Assembly: GCF_001411495.1 (NCBI RefSeq)
Contig: NZ_CP012982.1
Location: 1,798,001 to 1,862,000 of the forward strand
Direction: 5' to 3'
DNA length: 64,000 nt
Source: Burkholderia cepacia ATCC 25416
GTDB taxonomy: Bacteria > Pseudomonadota > Gammaproteobacteria > Burkholderiales > Burkholderiaceae
Made by a program: the position numbers and the translations under genes. Of this stretch, positions 42,970-51,588 are shown in pieces (position 1 is the first letter of the stretch; the number at the start of each line of letters is the position of its first letter). The notes under the pieces were generated by a model. The model had not been told where the DNA came from. It made no database searches and saw only the letters and a list, made by a program, of their open reading frames with translations.

Positions 42970-43908
42970 ATGCCGATCGACACCGACATCGCATCGCTGC
43001 TGGAGCGACTGGCCGTGACCGAGGCGCCCGCGTCGCTGGACGCGTTGCGACGGGCGACCGATACGACACTGCGGGGCTGGCATGGACCGCTGGAAGCGGT
43101 CGACCATACGGAAACCTTCGCGGTGCCCACGCGCGACGGGCAGCCGATTCGCGTGCGGGCTTATTGGCCATCGGTCGCTTCGGAAAGCGTGGCACGCCGG
43201 CCGGCGCTCGTTTATGCACACGGCGGCGGGTGGTGCCTCGGCACGCTCGAGCTATACGACAATCCATGCCGCGCGCTGGCCAACGCGACGCAATGCGTCG
43301 TGCTGTCTGTCGATTACCGGCTTGCGCCGGAGCACCGGTTTCCGGTGCCGCTGGAGGATTTCTGCGATGCGCTGGACTGGGTGGCGCGCGAGGCGGCCGG
43401 CCTGGGGCTGGACCCGGCGCGCATCGCCGTCGGCGGTGACAGTGCGGGAGGAAACCTTGCGGCGGCTGCCTGTCTGGTCGCACGTGGGTGGGGCGGCCCG
43501 TCGATCGCGCATCAGCTGTTGCTGTATCCGCCGCTGGATGCGTCGATGAGCACGACGTCCTATCGGACTTGCGGGCAGGGCTACTACCTGACGCAAGATG
43601 TCATGCGGTATTGCTTCGACATGTACCTGACCGATCCGGCCGACGGCGGGTCACCCTGCGTGTCGCCGCTGCAGGCGGCTTCGCTCGAGGGTTTGCCACC
43701 GGCCACGTTGCTGGCCTGCGAGTACGATCCGGTGCGCGACGACGCGCACGCGTATGCGGAGCGATTGCGGGAGGCCGGCGTGGCGGCCGATTTCGTCGTG
43801 CTGCCGGGGATGATCCATGCGTGCATCCATATGGCCGGCGTGACGTCGGCAGCCCGCCAGGTGTTCGACGTGGCCGGCGCGCAGATGCGCAGGGCTTTCC
43901 AGCGGTGA
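42970..43908 (+). CDS. HSL-type carboxylesterase (alpha/beta hydrolase fold-3)
   Basis: The 312-residue esterase shows the hormone-sensitive-lipase oxyanion motif HGGGW at residues 84-88, the nucleophile elbow GDSAGG with Ser158, and the Asp (ACEYDPVRDD) and His (PGMIHACIH) of the triad. It should hydrolyse short-chain esters. It is co-transcribed with the epoxide-hydrolase-like gene (2-bp gap) and the isomerase, which suggests joint breakdown of an ester- or lactone-containing compound. Confidence 0.9.
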   Translation: MPIDTDIASLLERLAVTEAPASLDALRRATDTTLRGWHGPLEAVDHTETFAVPTRDGQPIRVRAYWPSVASESVARRPALVYAHGGGWCLGTLELYDNPCRALANATQCVVLSVDYRLAPEHRFPVPLEDFCDALDWVAREAAGLGLDPARIAVGGDSAGGNLAAAACLVARGWGGPSIAHQLLLYPPLDASMSTTSYRTCGQGYYLTQDVMRYCFDMYLTDPADGGSPCVSPLQAASLEGLPPATLLACEYDPVRDDAHAYAERLREAGVAADFVVLPGMIHACIHMAGVTSAARQVFDVAGAQMRRAFQR

Positions 43909-44076
43909 GCGTATGCCGAAGGGGGCGGCGCGAGCTGCGTGGAGGGTTGTAGGGTTCGGCGGCCGTGCGATATCGGGAATAGCCGAGCGATTTCCGTGGT
44001 TTCGACGGATTGCCTGTTTGATCGGTCACACGGCTCCCGTATTGAGGGCCGACAGCAGGTTGACCAGATTCTTCGC

Positions 44077-44154
44077 ATGAACGCGCTTTTCGTCACGACT
44101 ACGACCACCACCACGACCGCCAATGGCGGGCCGGGAGGAGGTTGCGCGTCGTAG
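44077..44154 (+). CDS. Threonine-rich leader peptide of an attenuator
   Basis: A 25-residue ORF (MNALFV followed by eight consecutive threonine codons, then ANGGPGGGCAS) ends 22 bp before a strong intrinsic terminator. A run of regulated codons, a short ORF and a terminator is the classic layout of ribosome-mediated attenuation, as in the E. coli thr leader, which also has a Thr run followed by an N-G-rich tail. GGCGGG just after the Thr codons can pair with CCCGCC in the 5' arm of the terminator, giving an antiterminator. Confidence 0.75.
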   Translation: MNALFVTTTTTTTTANGGPGGGCAS

Positions 44155-44175
44155 GCCGGTGTGTCGAACCCACCC

Positions 44176-44206
44176 CAAGCCCCGCCGGAAACGGACGGGG
44201 CTTTTT
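44176..44206 (+). terminator. Attenuator terminator
   Basis: AAGCCCCG and CGGGGCTT pair in a perfect 8-bp stem around an 11-nt loop, followed directly by six Ts. It lies 22 bp after the Thr leader ORF and should end transcription when threonine-tRNA is plentiful. Confidence 0.85.
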
Positions 44207-44219
44207 TCATGCTCCGTTC

Positions 44220-44378
44220 ATGGAGCGCCATCTGGACGCGAGCAGCGTCGCCAGCGTGCCGGGCAACTTCATCGGCAGCGCAGCCGCACGCTGGACGGTG
44301 CTCGCGCCGGGATGGGGCATGTTCATGGTGATCGCACTGACCGGCCTGCTCGCTTTCCGCAGCCGGTGGCCACAATAG
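44220..44378 (+). pseudogene. C-terminal fragment of a transporter-like membrane protein
   Basis: A 52-codon frame begins MERHLDASSVASVPGNFIGS and ends in a hydrophobic segment VLAPGWGMFMVIALTGLLAF with a short basic tail, the look of the last membrane helix of an MFS-type carrier. It has no ribosome-binding site and starts 14 bp after the attenuator terminator. It is probably the stump of the gene the attenuator once controlled; the family is a guess. Confidence 0.35.
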
Positions 44379-44404
44379 CCATCAATGCAGTCGACCAGCG
44401 CGAG

Positions 44405-45139
44405 CTACCTGCGCCTCCGAACCCGCGCCTTCACACACTTGAACCAAAGCCGCATCGCACCGACCCCGCCCGCCACCGGAACTCGCGGCAACAGGAACGC
44501 ATCGTCGGACGCCCCGGCGCAACCGCGCCGGGTCGTCGTCGCGTTGCGGTAGCCGGCGGCGGCGACCTGGTCGCGCACGCGCGGGTCGAGATCGCCGTAC
44601 GGGTAGCAGAACGATTCGACAGGCTGGCCGCTCAACGCTTCGAGCCGCCGCTTCGATTCGATGATCTGGACTTCCGACACGTGGGCCGGCACGTGCGACA
44701 GCGCGACGTGATCGAGCGTGTGCGAGCCGATTTCGTGGCCGCGATCGCGCCAAGCGAGCATGTCCGCGCTCGTCATGAGTGGCGAGCGCGCCGTATCGGC
44801 ACCCGCATCCCAGTCGTTCTCGCCGCCGAACCGGCCGGCGACGAAGTAGCAGGTCGCGGTGAAGCCGAGCTCGTCCAGCACGGGCATCGCATGCGTGAGC
44901 ACGTTGAGAAAGCCGTCGTCGAACGAAATGCCGAAGACCTTCCCGCTGCGCTCGCCGCGCAGGTACGGCTGCAGTTCGCGCACGCTCAGGCCGCGGTAGC
45001 CGAGCCGCCTGAACAGCGTCATCTGGCGGCGGAACGCGTCGGGGGCGACGCTCAGGCTGCGCAGCCGGTCGGACGGCGGCGGCAGCGTGCGGATCTGGTG
45101 ATACATCAGGATCGGGTAGCGCGTGGCGGACAGCAGCAT
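44405..45139 (-). CDS. Polysaccharide deacetylase family protein
   Basis: The 244-residue protein has the NodB-type carbohydrate esterase 4 fold: YHQI near the N-terminus, the catalytic ISFDDGFLNV, and the metal-binding S-H-T-L-D-H (EIGSHTLDHVALSH), with FCYPYGD later. It removes N-acetyl groups from polysaccharide. It is the last gene of a three-gene run with a glycosyltransferase and a methyltransferase-like gene, suggesting cell-surface glycan or LPS modification. Confidence 0.9.
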   Translation of the reverse strand: MLLSATRYPILMYHQIRTLPPPSDRLRSLSVAPDAFRRQMTLFRRLGYRGLSVRELQPYLRGERSGKVFGISFDDGFLNVLTHAMPVLDELGFTATCYFVAGRFGGENDWDAGADTARSPLMTSADMLAWRDRGHEIGSHTLDHVALSHVPAHVSEVQIIESKRRLEALSGQPVESFCYPYGDLDPRVRDQVAAAGYRNATTTRRGCAGASDDAFLLPRVPVAGGVGAMRLWFKCVKARVRRRR

Positions 45140-45162
45140 GAGCGGGTCGCGGGAACGGGGAA

Positions 45163-45729
45163 TTACGCGGCCTTGCGGAAAATCCGCAAGGTCTTGAAGT
45201 CGCCGACTTCGGTGAAATCGGCATTCGCCGCCCATTGCTCGATGATCGGCTCGGCCTTCCGGTATGCCGACGAGCCCTTGTAGAACAGCAGGTGGCCGTC
45301 GCGCGCGGTATGGCGTGCGAACAGGTCGAGCACTTCGGCGTCGGTCTTCGCGCCGTAGCGGCTGTTCGTTTCGTCGCGGAATTCGCACAGATGGAACAGC
45401 GTGACGACGTCGAACGCCGGCAGCAGGTCCGTATTGCTCGTGTATATGTCGCCGAAATAGGCCAGGTAGGTCTTGCTCACCTCCGGTTGCCGCGTGACGA
45501 GATCGACGTACGACTTGTATTCCTTCGGCGACGCCGTCACGCCGAAGACGGTGTTGTTCAGGTGCGGCCGGGCGCATTCCACGCCGACGTGGTGGTGGCC
45601 GCCGGTGCCGAAGTGATAGATGCGGATGCCGTTGAGACGAGCGGATTCCAGCCATTCGACGAAGTGCACGTCGCACGGGCACTCCTGCGTGCGCAGGTCC
45701 CAGTACTTCTTCCAGATGTTCATTGCCAT
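45163..45729 (-). CDS. Methyltransferase-like protein in glycan operon
   Basis: The 188-residue protein has a Rossmann-like layout: YHFGTGGHHHVGVEC as glycine-rich loop, then VFGVTASPKEYKSYVD, FDVVTLFHLCEF and a final LLFYKGSSAYRKAEP, resembling a small class I SAM-dependent methyltransferase, although the acidic loop residue is unusual. Its start codon overlaps the stop of the upstream glycosyltransferase gene (TAATG), so the two are coupled. Function in surface polysaccharide assembly is inferred from neighbours. Confidence 0.7.
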   Translation of the reverse strand: MAMNIWKKYWDLRTQECPCDVHFVEWLESARLNGIRIYHFGTGGHHHVGVECARPHLNNTVFGVTASPKEYKSYVDLVTRQPEVSKTYLAYFGDIYTSNTDLLPAFDVVTLFHLCEFRDETNSRYGAKTDAEVLDLFARHTARDGHLLFYKGSSAYRKAEPIIEQWAANADFTEVGDFKTLRIFRKAA

Positions 45730-46874
45730 TAAACGGACCTCATGGATGTCACCCAACGATAGGGGTTGTGCCGAATCGATTTCTGATAGACGGACAACGT
45801 CGCATCGACGAACCGGTCGAACGAGAACTCGCGCTTGCCCTTCAGCCGCGCGCTGCGTCCCATCGCCCGCACGCACGCGGGCTCGCGCACGATTGCGCGC
45901 AGGATGGCCTCGATCGCCTCGGGCTCGCGCGGCGGGACGACCCAGCCGTCCACGCCCGGCTCGACGTTCTCGGGCAGCCCGCCCACGCGCGTCACGATCG
46001 CGGGGCAGCCGAGCGACATCGCCTCGCGGCACGCATACGACAGGCTCTCGTGGTACGACAGCACGAACGACACGTCGATGATCGAGAACGGCGCGCGCAC
46101 ATCGTCGAGACGCCCGGTGAAAGCGGTGCGCGACGCCATGTGGTGCCGCTCGATCTGCTCGCGTTGCTCGCCGGACGGTTCCGCGCCGACCAGCAGCACG
46201 CGAAACCGCTCGCGCTCGTGTTCGGGCAGGCGGCCCAGCGCCGCGATCAGGTCCATCCAGCCTTTCTCGGGCGCGGTGCCGGCGCTGCTGCCCAGCACGA
46301 TCGCATCCGCGCCGGACGGCCCGAACAGCGCGATCTTGCGGCGGCGGATTTCGTCGGCGGCCAGCTGTTCCGCGGCCTGCCGGCGCACGCCGTGCTTGAC
46401 GACCGTGACGTTGCCGTACGGCGACCGGAGCGCGAGCATGCTCGCCACGTAGTCGCTGACCGCGATGGTGTGGTCGGTTGCCAGCCGGGCGCGCAGCACG
46501 TTGCCGAAGCTGTCGGCGCGATAGGTGTTGTGCTTGGTGAGCACGACCGCGGGCCGGTACCGGCAGCCGAGCAGCGCGAGCATCACCTGCCGGTGATCGG
46601 CGGACCCGTTGACGTGGATGATGTCGAAGCGCTCGGCGCGGATCCGCTGGCGCAGCCGGACGATTTCCTGGCACAGCCGGTTCCAGCGCGGCTTGAATTC
46701 CATGTCGAAGATGGCCACGTCGGGACTGTCCTTCAGCAGTCGCGACAAGCGGCTGCCTTCCGGCGACGCGACGGTCACGCGATGGTGCCGGCTCATCGCG
46801 GCGGCGAGGTCGCGGACGTAGGTGTCCTGGCCGCCGCCGTAGTCGCCGTGGAAGTTGGTATACAGAATGTTCAT
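45729..46874 (-). CDS. Glycosyltransferase family 4
   Basis: The 381-residue GT-B enzyme has the N-terminal glycine-rich GDYGGGQDTYVRDLA acceptor loop and the C-terminal donor-binding E-x7-E motif in SYHESLSYACREAMSLGCPA, VTRVGGLPE. Such enzymes add sugars to LPS core or exopolysaccharide. The ATG at 46874 is preferred to a GTG one codon upstream. It is first in a three-gene operon with the methyltransferase-like and deacetylase genes. Confidence 0.92.
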   Translation of the reverse strand: MNILYTNFHGDYGGGQDTYVRDLAAAMSRHHRVTVASPEGSRLSRLLKDSPDVAIFDMEFKPRWNRLCQEIVRLRQRIRAERFDIIHVNGSADHRQVMLALLGCRYRPAVVLTKHNTYRADSFGNVLRARLATDHTIAVSDYVASMLALRSPYGNVTVVKHGVRRQAAEQLAADEIRRRKIALFGPSGADAIVLGSSAGTAPEKGWMDLIAALGRLPEHERERFRVLLVGAEPSGEQREQIERHHMASRTAFTGRLDDVRAPFSIIDVSFVLSYHESLSYACREAMSLGCPAIVTRVGGLPENVEPGVDGWVVPPREPEAIEAILRAIVREPACVRAMGRSARLKGKREFSFDRFVDATLSVYQKSIRHNPYRWVTSMRSV

Positions 46875-47302
46875 CACGATGCTGCCTTTCCTCGATCATT
46901 CATTTGGCAGGACTGCTGAGAAAATGAATGCCTCAACGTGTTGAAAGCAATGACTCGAACCCGGTTCCGCATTGCCGATGCGTGATTGCGCACCGATGCC
47001 CGGACGGGCGCCGCGAAACGTTTCGAAATATTACAGACGCATTACGTGCCGTAGTGTCGAGGTCTGCGCATCTTTGTGAGGATGTGTCGCGATCGATTGC
47101 AGTGTCGTCACATCGTGCGATGCCGCGGTGGGGGAGGGGGAATTCCGGCGCGAACGGTGGCGTGGCCCGATTACCCTCGCCGACCGGGTCGGAAAAACAG
47201 GCCCGAAGCGAGCGGGAAGCAATCAGGAAGCAGGCAGGATCGCGACAAAACCCGATTTTTCGACGACATCCGGACGCAAATCAAGCCGGCAGACTTTCAG
47301 AT
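46875..47302. other. Intergenic region between GT4 operon and dctA-like gene
   Basis: No gene is called. It contains the divergent promoter of the glycosyltransferase operon and a purine-rich stretch (GGGGGAGGGGG near 47130). Frames crossing it have no ribosome-binding sites. Confidence 0.4.
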
Positions 47303-47333
47303 TTGAAAGCCAGGGGGCCATTTGCGTTAGAAT
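47303..47333 (+). promoter_or_regulatory. Promoter-like elements of the dctA-like gene
   Basis: TTGAAA and TAGAAT are separated by 19 bp, slightly long for sigma70. A start near 47341 would place the following hairpin at the very 5' end of the mRNA. Confidence 0.45.
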
Positions 47334-47342
47334 GCCCCCCCT

Positions 47343-47465
47343 GTCCGCCATGGCGACCGCCAAAGGCGGACTCGTCGCACCCAGAGAGACGTGGGTTTCG
47401 ATTCGTAGCCGGGCGCGAAAGTTAGCCAGCCGTTAGCAACATACGCTTTGTGATTTGGATTGCTA
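47343..47465 (+). ncRNA. Structured 5' leader of the dctA-like gene
   Basis: The leader holds a 7-bp perfect stem GTCCGCC/GGCGGAC (47343-47371), then a second stem ACCCA/TGGGT (47379-47396), and a GTTAGC-N5-GTTAGC direct repeat near the coding start. The hairpins begin at the predicted transcript start. It could be a riboswitch, a protein-binding leader or an mRNA stabiliser; no known class is claimed. Confidence 0.45.
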
Positions 47466-48770
47466 ATGAAGAAGAAGCACAACATCACCAAGTACATCGT
47501 TGTCGCGATGATTCTTGGTATCGCCGTGGGTTACGCCTGCCATAGCGCATTTCCCGACCCGGCCATGGCGAAGGAAGTCGCCGGGTACGTGTCGTTGCTG
47601 TCCGACGTGTTCCTGCGCCTGATCAAGATGATCATCGCGCCGCTGGTATTTGCGACGCTGACCGTCGGCATCGCGCAGATGGGCGACGGCAGCGCGGTAG
47701 GCCGCGTCGGCGTCAAGGCGTTCGGCTGGTTCTTCATCGCTTCGTTTACGTCGTTGCTGCTCGGCCTGCTGACCGCAACGATCCTGCAACCGGGCAGCCA
47801 CCTGAGCCTGCCGCTGCCGGCATCCGATGCAGCCCTCAACCTGAAGACGGGCGCCTTCACGCTGAAGGATTTCGTGGTCCACCTGGTGCCGAAGTCGATC
47901 GCGGAAGCGATGGCGAACAACGAAATCCTGCAGATCGTCATCTTCTCGATCTTCTTCGGCACCGCGCTGTCGGCGCTCGGCGAATCGGGCAAGCGCCTGA
48001 CCGGCGTGATCGACGATCTCGCGCAGGTGATGCTGAAGGTCACGGGCGCCGTGATGTGGTTCGCGCCGGTCGCGGTGTTCGCGGCGCTGGCGTCGACGAT
48101 CACCACCCAGGGGCTCGGCATCCTGCTCACGTTCGCGAAGTTCATGGCGAGCTTCTACCTGGCACTGGCGCTGCTGTGGGGCGTGCTGACGCTCGCCGGC
48201 GTGACGTTCCTCGGCAAGCGCGCGTTCACGCTGATCCGGCTGATCCGCGAGCCGTTCCTGCTGTCGTTCGCGACGGCGAGTTCCGAGGCCGCCTATCCGA
48301 AGCTGCTGGATGCGCTCGACCGCTTCGGCGTGAACCGCAAGATCTCGAGCTTCGTGCTGCCGATCGGCTATTCGTTCAACCTCGACGGCTCGATGATGTA
48401 CTGCACGTTCGCGGTGCTGTTCATCGCGCAGGTGTACGGCATCCATCTGCCGCTGGGCACGCAGATCACGATGCTGCTGATGCTGATGGTCACGTCGAAG
48501 GGGATGGCGGGCGTGCCGCGCGCGTCGCTGGTCGTGATCGCGGCGACGCTCAACCAGTTCAACATGCCCGAAGCCGGGTTGCTGCTGATCATGGGCGTCG
48601 ACATGTTCCTCGACATGGGGCGCTCGGCCACCAACGCCGTCGGCAACTCGATCGCGGCTGCCGTGGTCGCGAAGTGGGAGGGGCAGCTCGACGCCCCGCG
48701 CGACGACAACGATCCGGACAACGGACGCGTCATGAAGGTGAAGGTGCCGGAGACCTCGGCATCGGCTTGA
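47466..48770 (+). CDS. Dicarboxylate/amino acid:cation symporter, DctA-like
   Basis: The 434-residue membrane protein belongs to the DAACS family: FLRLIKMIIAPLVFATLTVG, the serine-rich hairpin TASSEAAYPKLLDALDRFGV, the NLDGSMMY substrate-site helix and MLLMLMVTSKGMAGVPRASL. It probably imports C4-dicarboxylates such as succinate and malate; glutamate/aspartate are possible. The ATG at 47466 starts MKKKHNITKY; a TTG two codons upstream is less likely. It is expressed behind a structured leader and ends with a hairpin at 48839. Confidence 0.9.
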   Translation: MKKKHNITKYIVVAMILGIAVGYACHSAFPDPAMAKEVAGYVSLLSDVFLRLIKMIIAPLVFATLTVGIAQMGDGSAVGRVGVKAFGWFFIASFTSLLLGLLTATILQPGSHLSLPLPASDAALNLKTGAFTLKDFVVHLVPKSIAEAMANNEILQIVIFSIFFGTALSALGESGKRLTGVIDDLAQVMLKVTGAVMWFAPVAVFAALASTITTQGLGILLTFAKFMASFYLALALLWGVLTLAGVTFLGKRAFTLIRLIREPFLLSFATASSEAAYPKLLDALDRFGVNRKISSFVLPIGYSFNLDGSMMYCTFAVLFIAQVYGIHLPLGTQITMLLMLMVTSKGMAGVPRASLVVIAATLNQFNMPEAGLLLIMGVDMFLDMGRSATNAVGNSIAAAVVAKWEGQLDAPRDDNDPDNGRVMKVKVPETSASA

Positions 48771-49312
48771 TGCGTGGCAGTGCGGCAGTGCAGCAGTGCG
48801 GCGTTAGTGGCGCGTTGCCTGCCCCGCGGCAACGGACGATCGCCGGCCTGGATTCGCAATGGATTCAGGCCGGCGATTTGTCGGGTGCAATGAATCCGCA
48901 TTGAATGCCGTGGCTTTTTTCCCGATTCTCCGAAACAGGCACTCGCCGTTTCAATCGATCGTCGCTGAACCGGCGGCGATATTCCCGCAGGCACGAGCCT
49001 GAATTTCCCGATCCCCGATTCGACGCGCAAGTGACCATTCACTGTCGCGCAGTCACGCTTGCCGTCGGCGCGCGGGGGCGCCACGGGCGATGCCGTCGAA
49101 GCCGTTCCCGCGAAAAGCGCAATGACGCGCGCGATCCGCAATTTTTTTCGATTTATATAACGCTATTCTCGCGCTGCGCATGATCGAACGCATGCCGTAC
49201 GTAATACCGACTGCGCCGGATGCTTCAGCGGAAGAATTGACGTATTGCGGCTTTCAAGCCATCCGGCCGGCCCTTCATATGAGTGTTCGCACCATTCAGG
49301 AGTGCATCCGTC
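48771..49312. other. Intergenic region with terminator and AT-rich promoter
   Basis: It contains the dctA-side hairpin at 48839-48877 and, near 49140-49165, an AT-rich stretch (TTTTTTTCGATTTATATAAC) likely to be the promoter of the secreted beta-propeller gene. No coding region is seen. Confidence 0.45.
48839..48877 (+). terminator. Long hairpin after the dctA-like gene
   Basis: ATCGCCGGCCTG and CAGGCCGGCGAT form a 12-bp perfect stem, followed by TTGTCGG. Terminator by position, with only a weak T run. Confidence 0.6.
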
Positions 49313-51247
49313 ATGGTCGCCAGACAACGGTTTCAGGCCGCGCTGCTCGCCGCGGCGATCGCCGCGATTACCCCGCCCGTTCACGCACGCAACACCACCG
49401 ACTGGCTGGCGAACACGTACGGCACGCTCGCGGCCCACGTCGGCAACGTCGCGCGTGCGATGTGGGTCGCGCCTGAAGGCGTGATCTATACGGCGTCGAT
49501 GTGGGACGAGGACGAAGGCGGTGTCGCGATTTACCAGAACGGCAAGAGCGTCGGCTCGATCGGCACGCATTCGGAGTTCCAGGGCAGCGCGATCACGGGC
49601 AACGCGACGTCGCTGTTCGTCGCGCTGCAGCCCGGCAAGACATACGGCAGCGGCGCGGTGGGGCGCTACAACCGCGCGACGAAGTATCGCGACCGCGTAA
49701 TCCAGGTCAGCGCGGCCACCAACCAGCCGCGCATCGACGTCGTCACCGGGCTCGCGACGGCCGGCTCGCTGCTTTATGCGAGCGACTTCTACGGCAATCG
49801 CGTGCGCGTGTTCACCACCGACGGCGTGTGGCAGCGGGATATCGGCGTATCGGAGCCGGGCGCGCTCGCGCTGGACGCAGCGGGCAACGTGTGGGTGGCG
49901 CAGAAGCGCGCAGGCTCGATCGTCGGCTTCAGCCCGGCCGGTGCGCTGCTGAACACGATCCGGATGCCGTCCGGGTCGCAGCCGTCGGCGCTGTATTTCG
50001 ATGCGGCGGCCGGGCAGCTGCTGGTGGGCGACGAAGGCCCGGACCAGAACATCAAGCGCTATACGGTGTCGGGCCGGCCCGCGCTGGCCGGCACCTTCGG
50101 CGTGCGCGGGGGCTATCTCGACACGACGACGGGCATCAAGGGGCAGGTCGGTGCGCAGCGCTTCACGCGCATCGTCGGGATCGGCAAGGACACCGGCGGC
50201 AATCTCTACGTGCTCAACAATCCCTGGGGCGGCAGCTGGGATCTCGGCCGCAACGGCGCAACCGACATTCATGCTTACAGCAGCACCGGCAACCTGCGGT
50301 GGACGCTGCAGTCGCTGAACTTCGAAGGCATCGCCGCGCCGGACCCGGTCACGGACGGTGCGCTGTTCTACGGCGGCACGCACGTGTACGGCGGCAGCGC
50401 GGGCGGCAGGTTCATCGCGAACACGGTCGATCCGTTCACGTACCCGGCCGATCCGCGCATTGACATGAACGACACGCAGCGCGACGAGCATTTCGGTCTG
50501 CTCACGTCGGTGGGCGCGAACCGGATTCTCGTCGCGGCCGGCCAGAACCCGCCGGTCTTCTACTTCTTCCACTTCAACGCGGCGAACGGCTATGTCGCGA
50601 TTCCGGACGGCTCGATCCCGGGCCCCGCGTTCAACACGACGCGGCGCGTGACGGGCGGCTTCAGCGTCGACAGCAAGGGCGGCGTGTGGGCTGGTCTCGA
50701 CAAGACCGGCGCGATTACCCACTATCCGCTGACCGGCTTCGACGCGAGCGGCAAGCCGTCGTGGGGGCCGGGTGTCGCGACCCGCGTGCCCGACAGCATC
50801 CAGCCGCTCACGCGCATCGTCTATCTCGCGGACAGCGACACGATGGTGCTCGCGCAAGGCGCGATCGGGACCAACGACTGGACGTCGATCGGCACGCGCA
50901 TCGAGGTGTATCACGGCTGGAGCGCGGGCAATACGACGAAGCCGGACCCGGTGATCACGCTGCCGCACAGCGGCGCGAAATCGATCGACGCGGTGGGCAA
51001 CCATCTGTTCGTCGGCTACTGGTTCAGCAGCAGCGGGCCGCTGTGGCCGAACGTCGACGCGTTCAACCTGACGACCGGCAATCTCGACACGACGCTGGTC
51101 AACGCGAGCCCCGCGACCGTGGATACCAGCAGCGCGATCGATGCGATGTACAGCATTCGCGCATACCGCCGCTCGAACGGCGAGTACGTGGTGATGAAGA
51201 ACAACGTGAAAGGCAACAGCATCACCGTGTACCGGTGGACGCCTTGA
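49313..51247 (+). CDS. Secreted beta-propeller (NHL/SMP-30-like) protein
   Basis: The 644-residue protein begins with a signal peptide (MVARQRFQAALLAAAIAAIT, cleavage after about residue 24 in VHARN). The remainder shows repeated blade-like segments (GNVWVAQKRAG, GGNLYVLNNPWGG, GGVWAGLDKTG, NLYV-type hydrophobic strands), consistent with a six- to seven-bladed propeller acting outside the cytoplasm. No catalytic motif is recognised. The ATG was chosen because it begins the signal peptide; AGGAG stands 10 bp upstream. Confidence 0.8.
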   Translation: MVARQRFQAALLAAAIAAITPPVHARNTTDWLANTYGTLAAHVGNVARAMWVAPEGVIYTASMWDEDEGGVAIYQNGKSVGSIGTHSEFQGSAITGNATSLFVALQPGKTYGSGAVGRYNRATKYRDRVIQVSAATNQPRIDVVTGLATAGSLLYASDFYGNRVRVFTTDGVWQRDIGVSEPGALALDAAGNVWVAQKRAGSIVGFSPAGALLNTIRMPSGSQPSALYFDAAAGQLLVGDEGPDQNIKRYTVSGRPALAGTFGVRGGYLDTTTGIKGQVGAQRFTRIVGIGKDTGGNLYVLNNPWGGSWDLGRNGATDIHAYSSTGNLRWTLQSLNFEGIAAPDPVTDGALFYGGTHVYGGSAGGRFIANTVDPFTYPADPRIDMNDTQRDEHFGLLTSVGANRILVAAGQNPPVFYFFHFNAANGYVAIPDGSIPGPAFNTTRRVTGGFSVDSKGGVWAGLDKTGAITHYPLTGFDASGKPSWGPGVATRVPDSIQPLTRIVYLADSDTMVLAQGAIGTNDWTSIGTRIEVYHGWSAGNTTKPDPVITLPHSGAKSIDAVGNHLFVGYWFSSSGPLWPNVDAFNLTTGNLDTTLVNASPATVDTSSAIDAMYSIRAYRRSNGEYVVMKNNVKGNSITVYRWTP

Positions 51248-51514
51248 TCAACGCGGGGCCGCCTCGACCGGCGGCCGGGCTCGCGAACGCCTCATCGTAT
51301 TCGTCGCGATTTCGCCGGATTTCCACCGCGTATCCACGCAATTTCCACATCACGCGTTCGTAATGAGCGGCGTGCGCAACGCGCGCCTCACCGCCCGCCG
51401 GGCGGCCGTTCCAAACCTCACGACGCGGAAAAGCGGTTCCGGGCACAATGACAGCGGCACCGGCAGGCACTGCGCGTGCCCACGACGATGAACCGGATCG
51501 ACTGACGGGTTGCG

Positions 51515-51534
51515 CCGGCGCATTGCAGCGCCGG
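51515..51534 (+). other. Hairpin upstream of the PPIase terminator
   Basis: CCGGCGC and GCGCCGG pair perfectly with an ATTGCA loop, eight bases before the terminator hairpin. Tandem hairpins of this kind are usual at the 3' end of small RNAs or in attenuators. Confidence 0.5.
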
Positions 51535-51542
51535 TGAACTCG

Positions 51543-51569
51543 CGCGGCATGCCCCATGCCGCGTTTTTT
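51543..51569 (+). terminator. Rho-independent terminator 20 nt before the PPIase start
   Basis: CGCGGCAT and ATGCCGCG form a perfect 8-bp stem with a GCCCC loop, followed by six Ts. It ends 19 bp before the ATG of the PPIase gene. Confidence 0.85.
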
Positions 51570-51588
51570 ATGCCGAAGTGACGAAACA

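Larger units (their letters stand above)
51248..51588. other. Leader/short RNA region before the PPIase gene
   Basis: The 341-bp gap contains two hairpins close together (51515-51534 and 51543-51569, the latter a full terminator). No protein gene is seen. It may encode a short terminated RNA or an attenuated leader. Confidence 0.45.

Noticed and set aside
49163..51004. 613-codon open frame opposite the beta-propeller gene
   Set aside because: Shadow of the plus-strand gene, which has a signal peptide, blade repeats and a ribosome-binding site.
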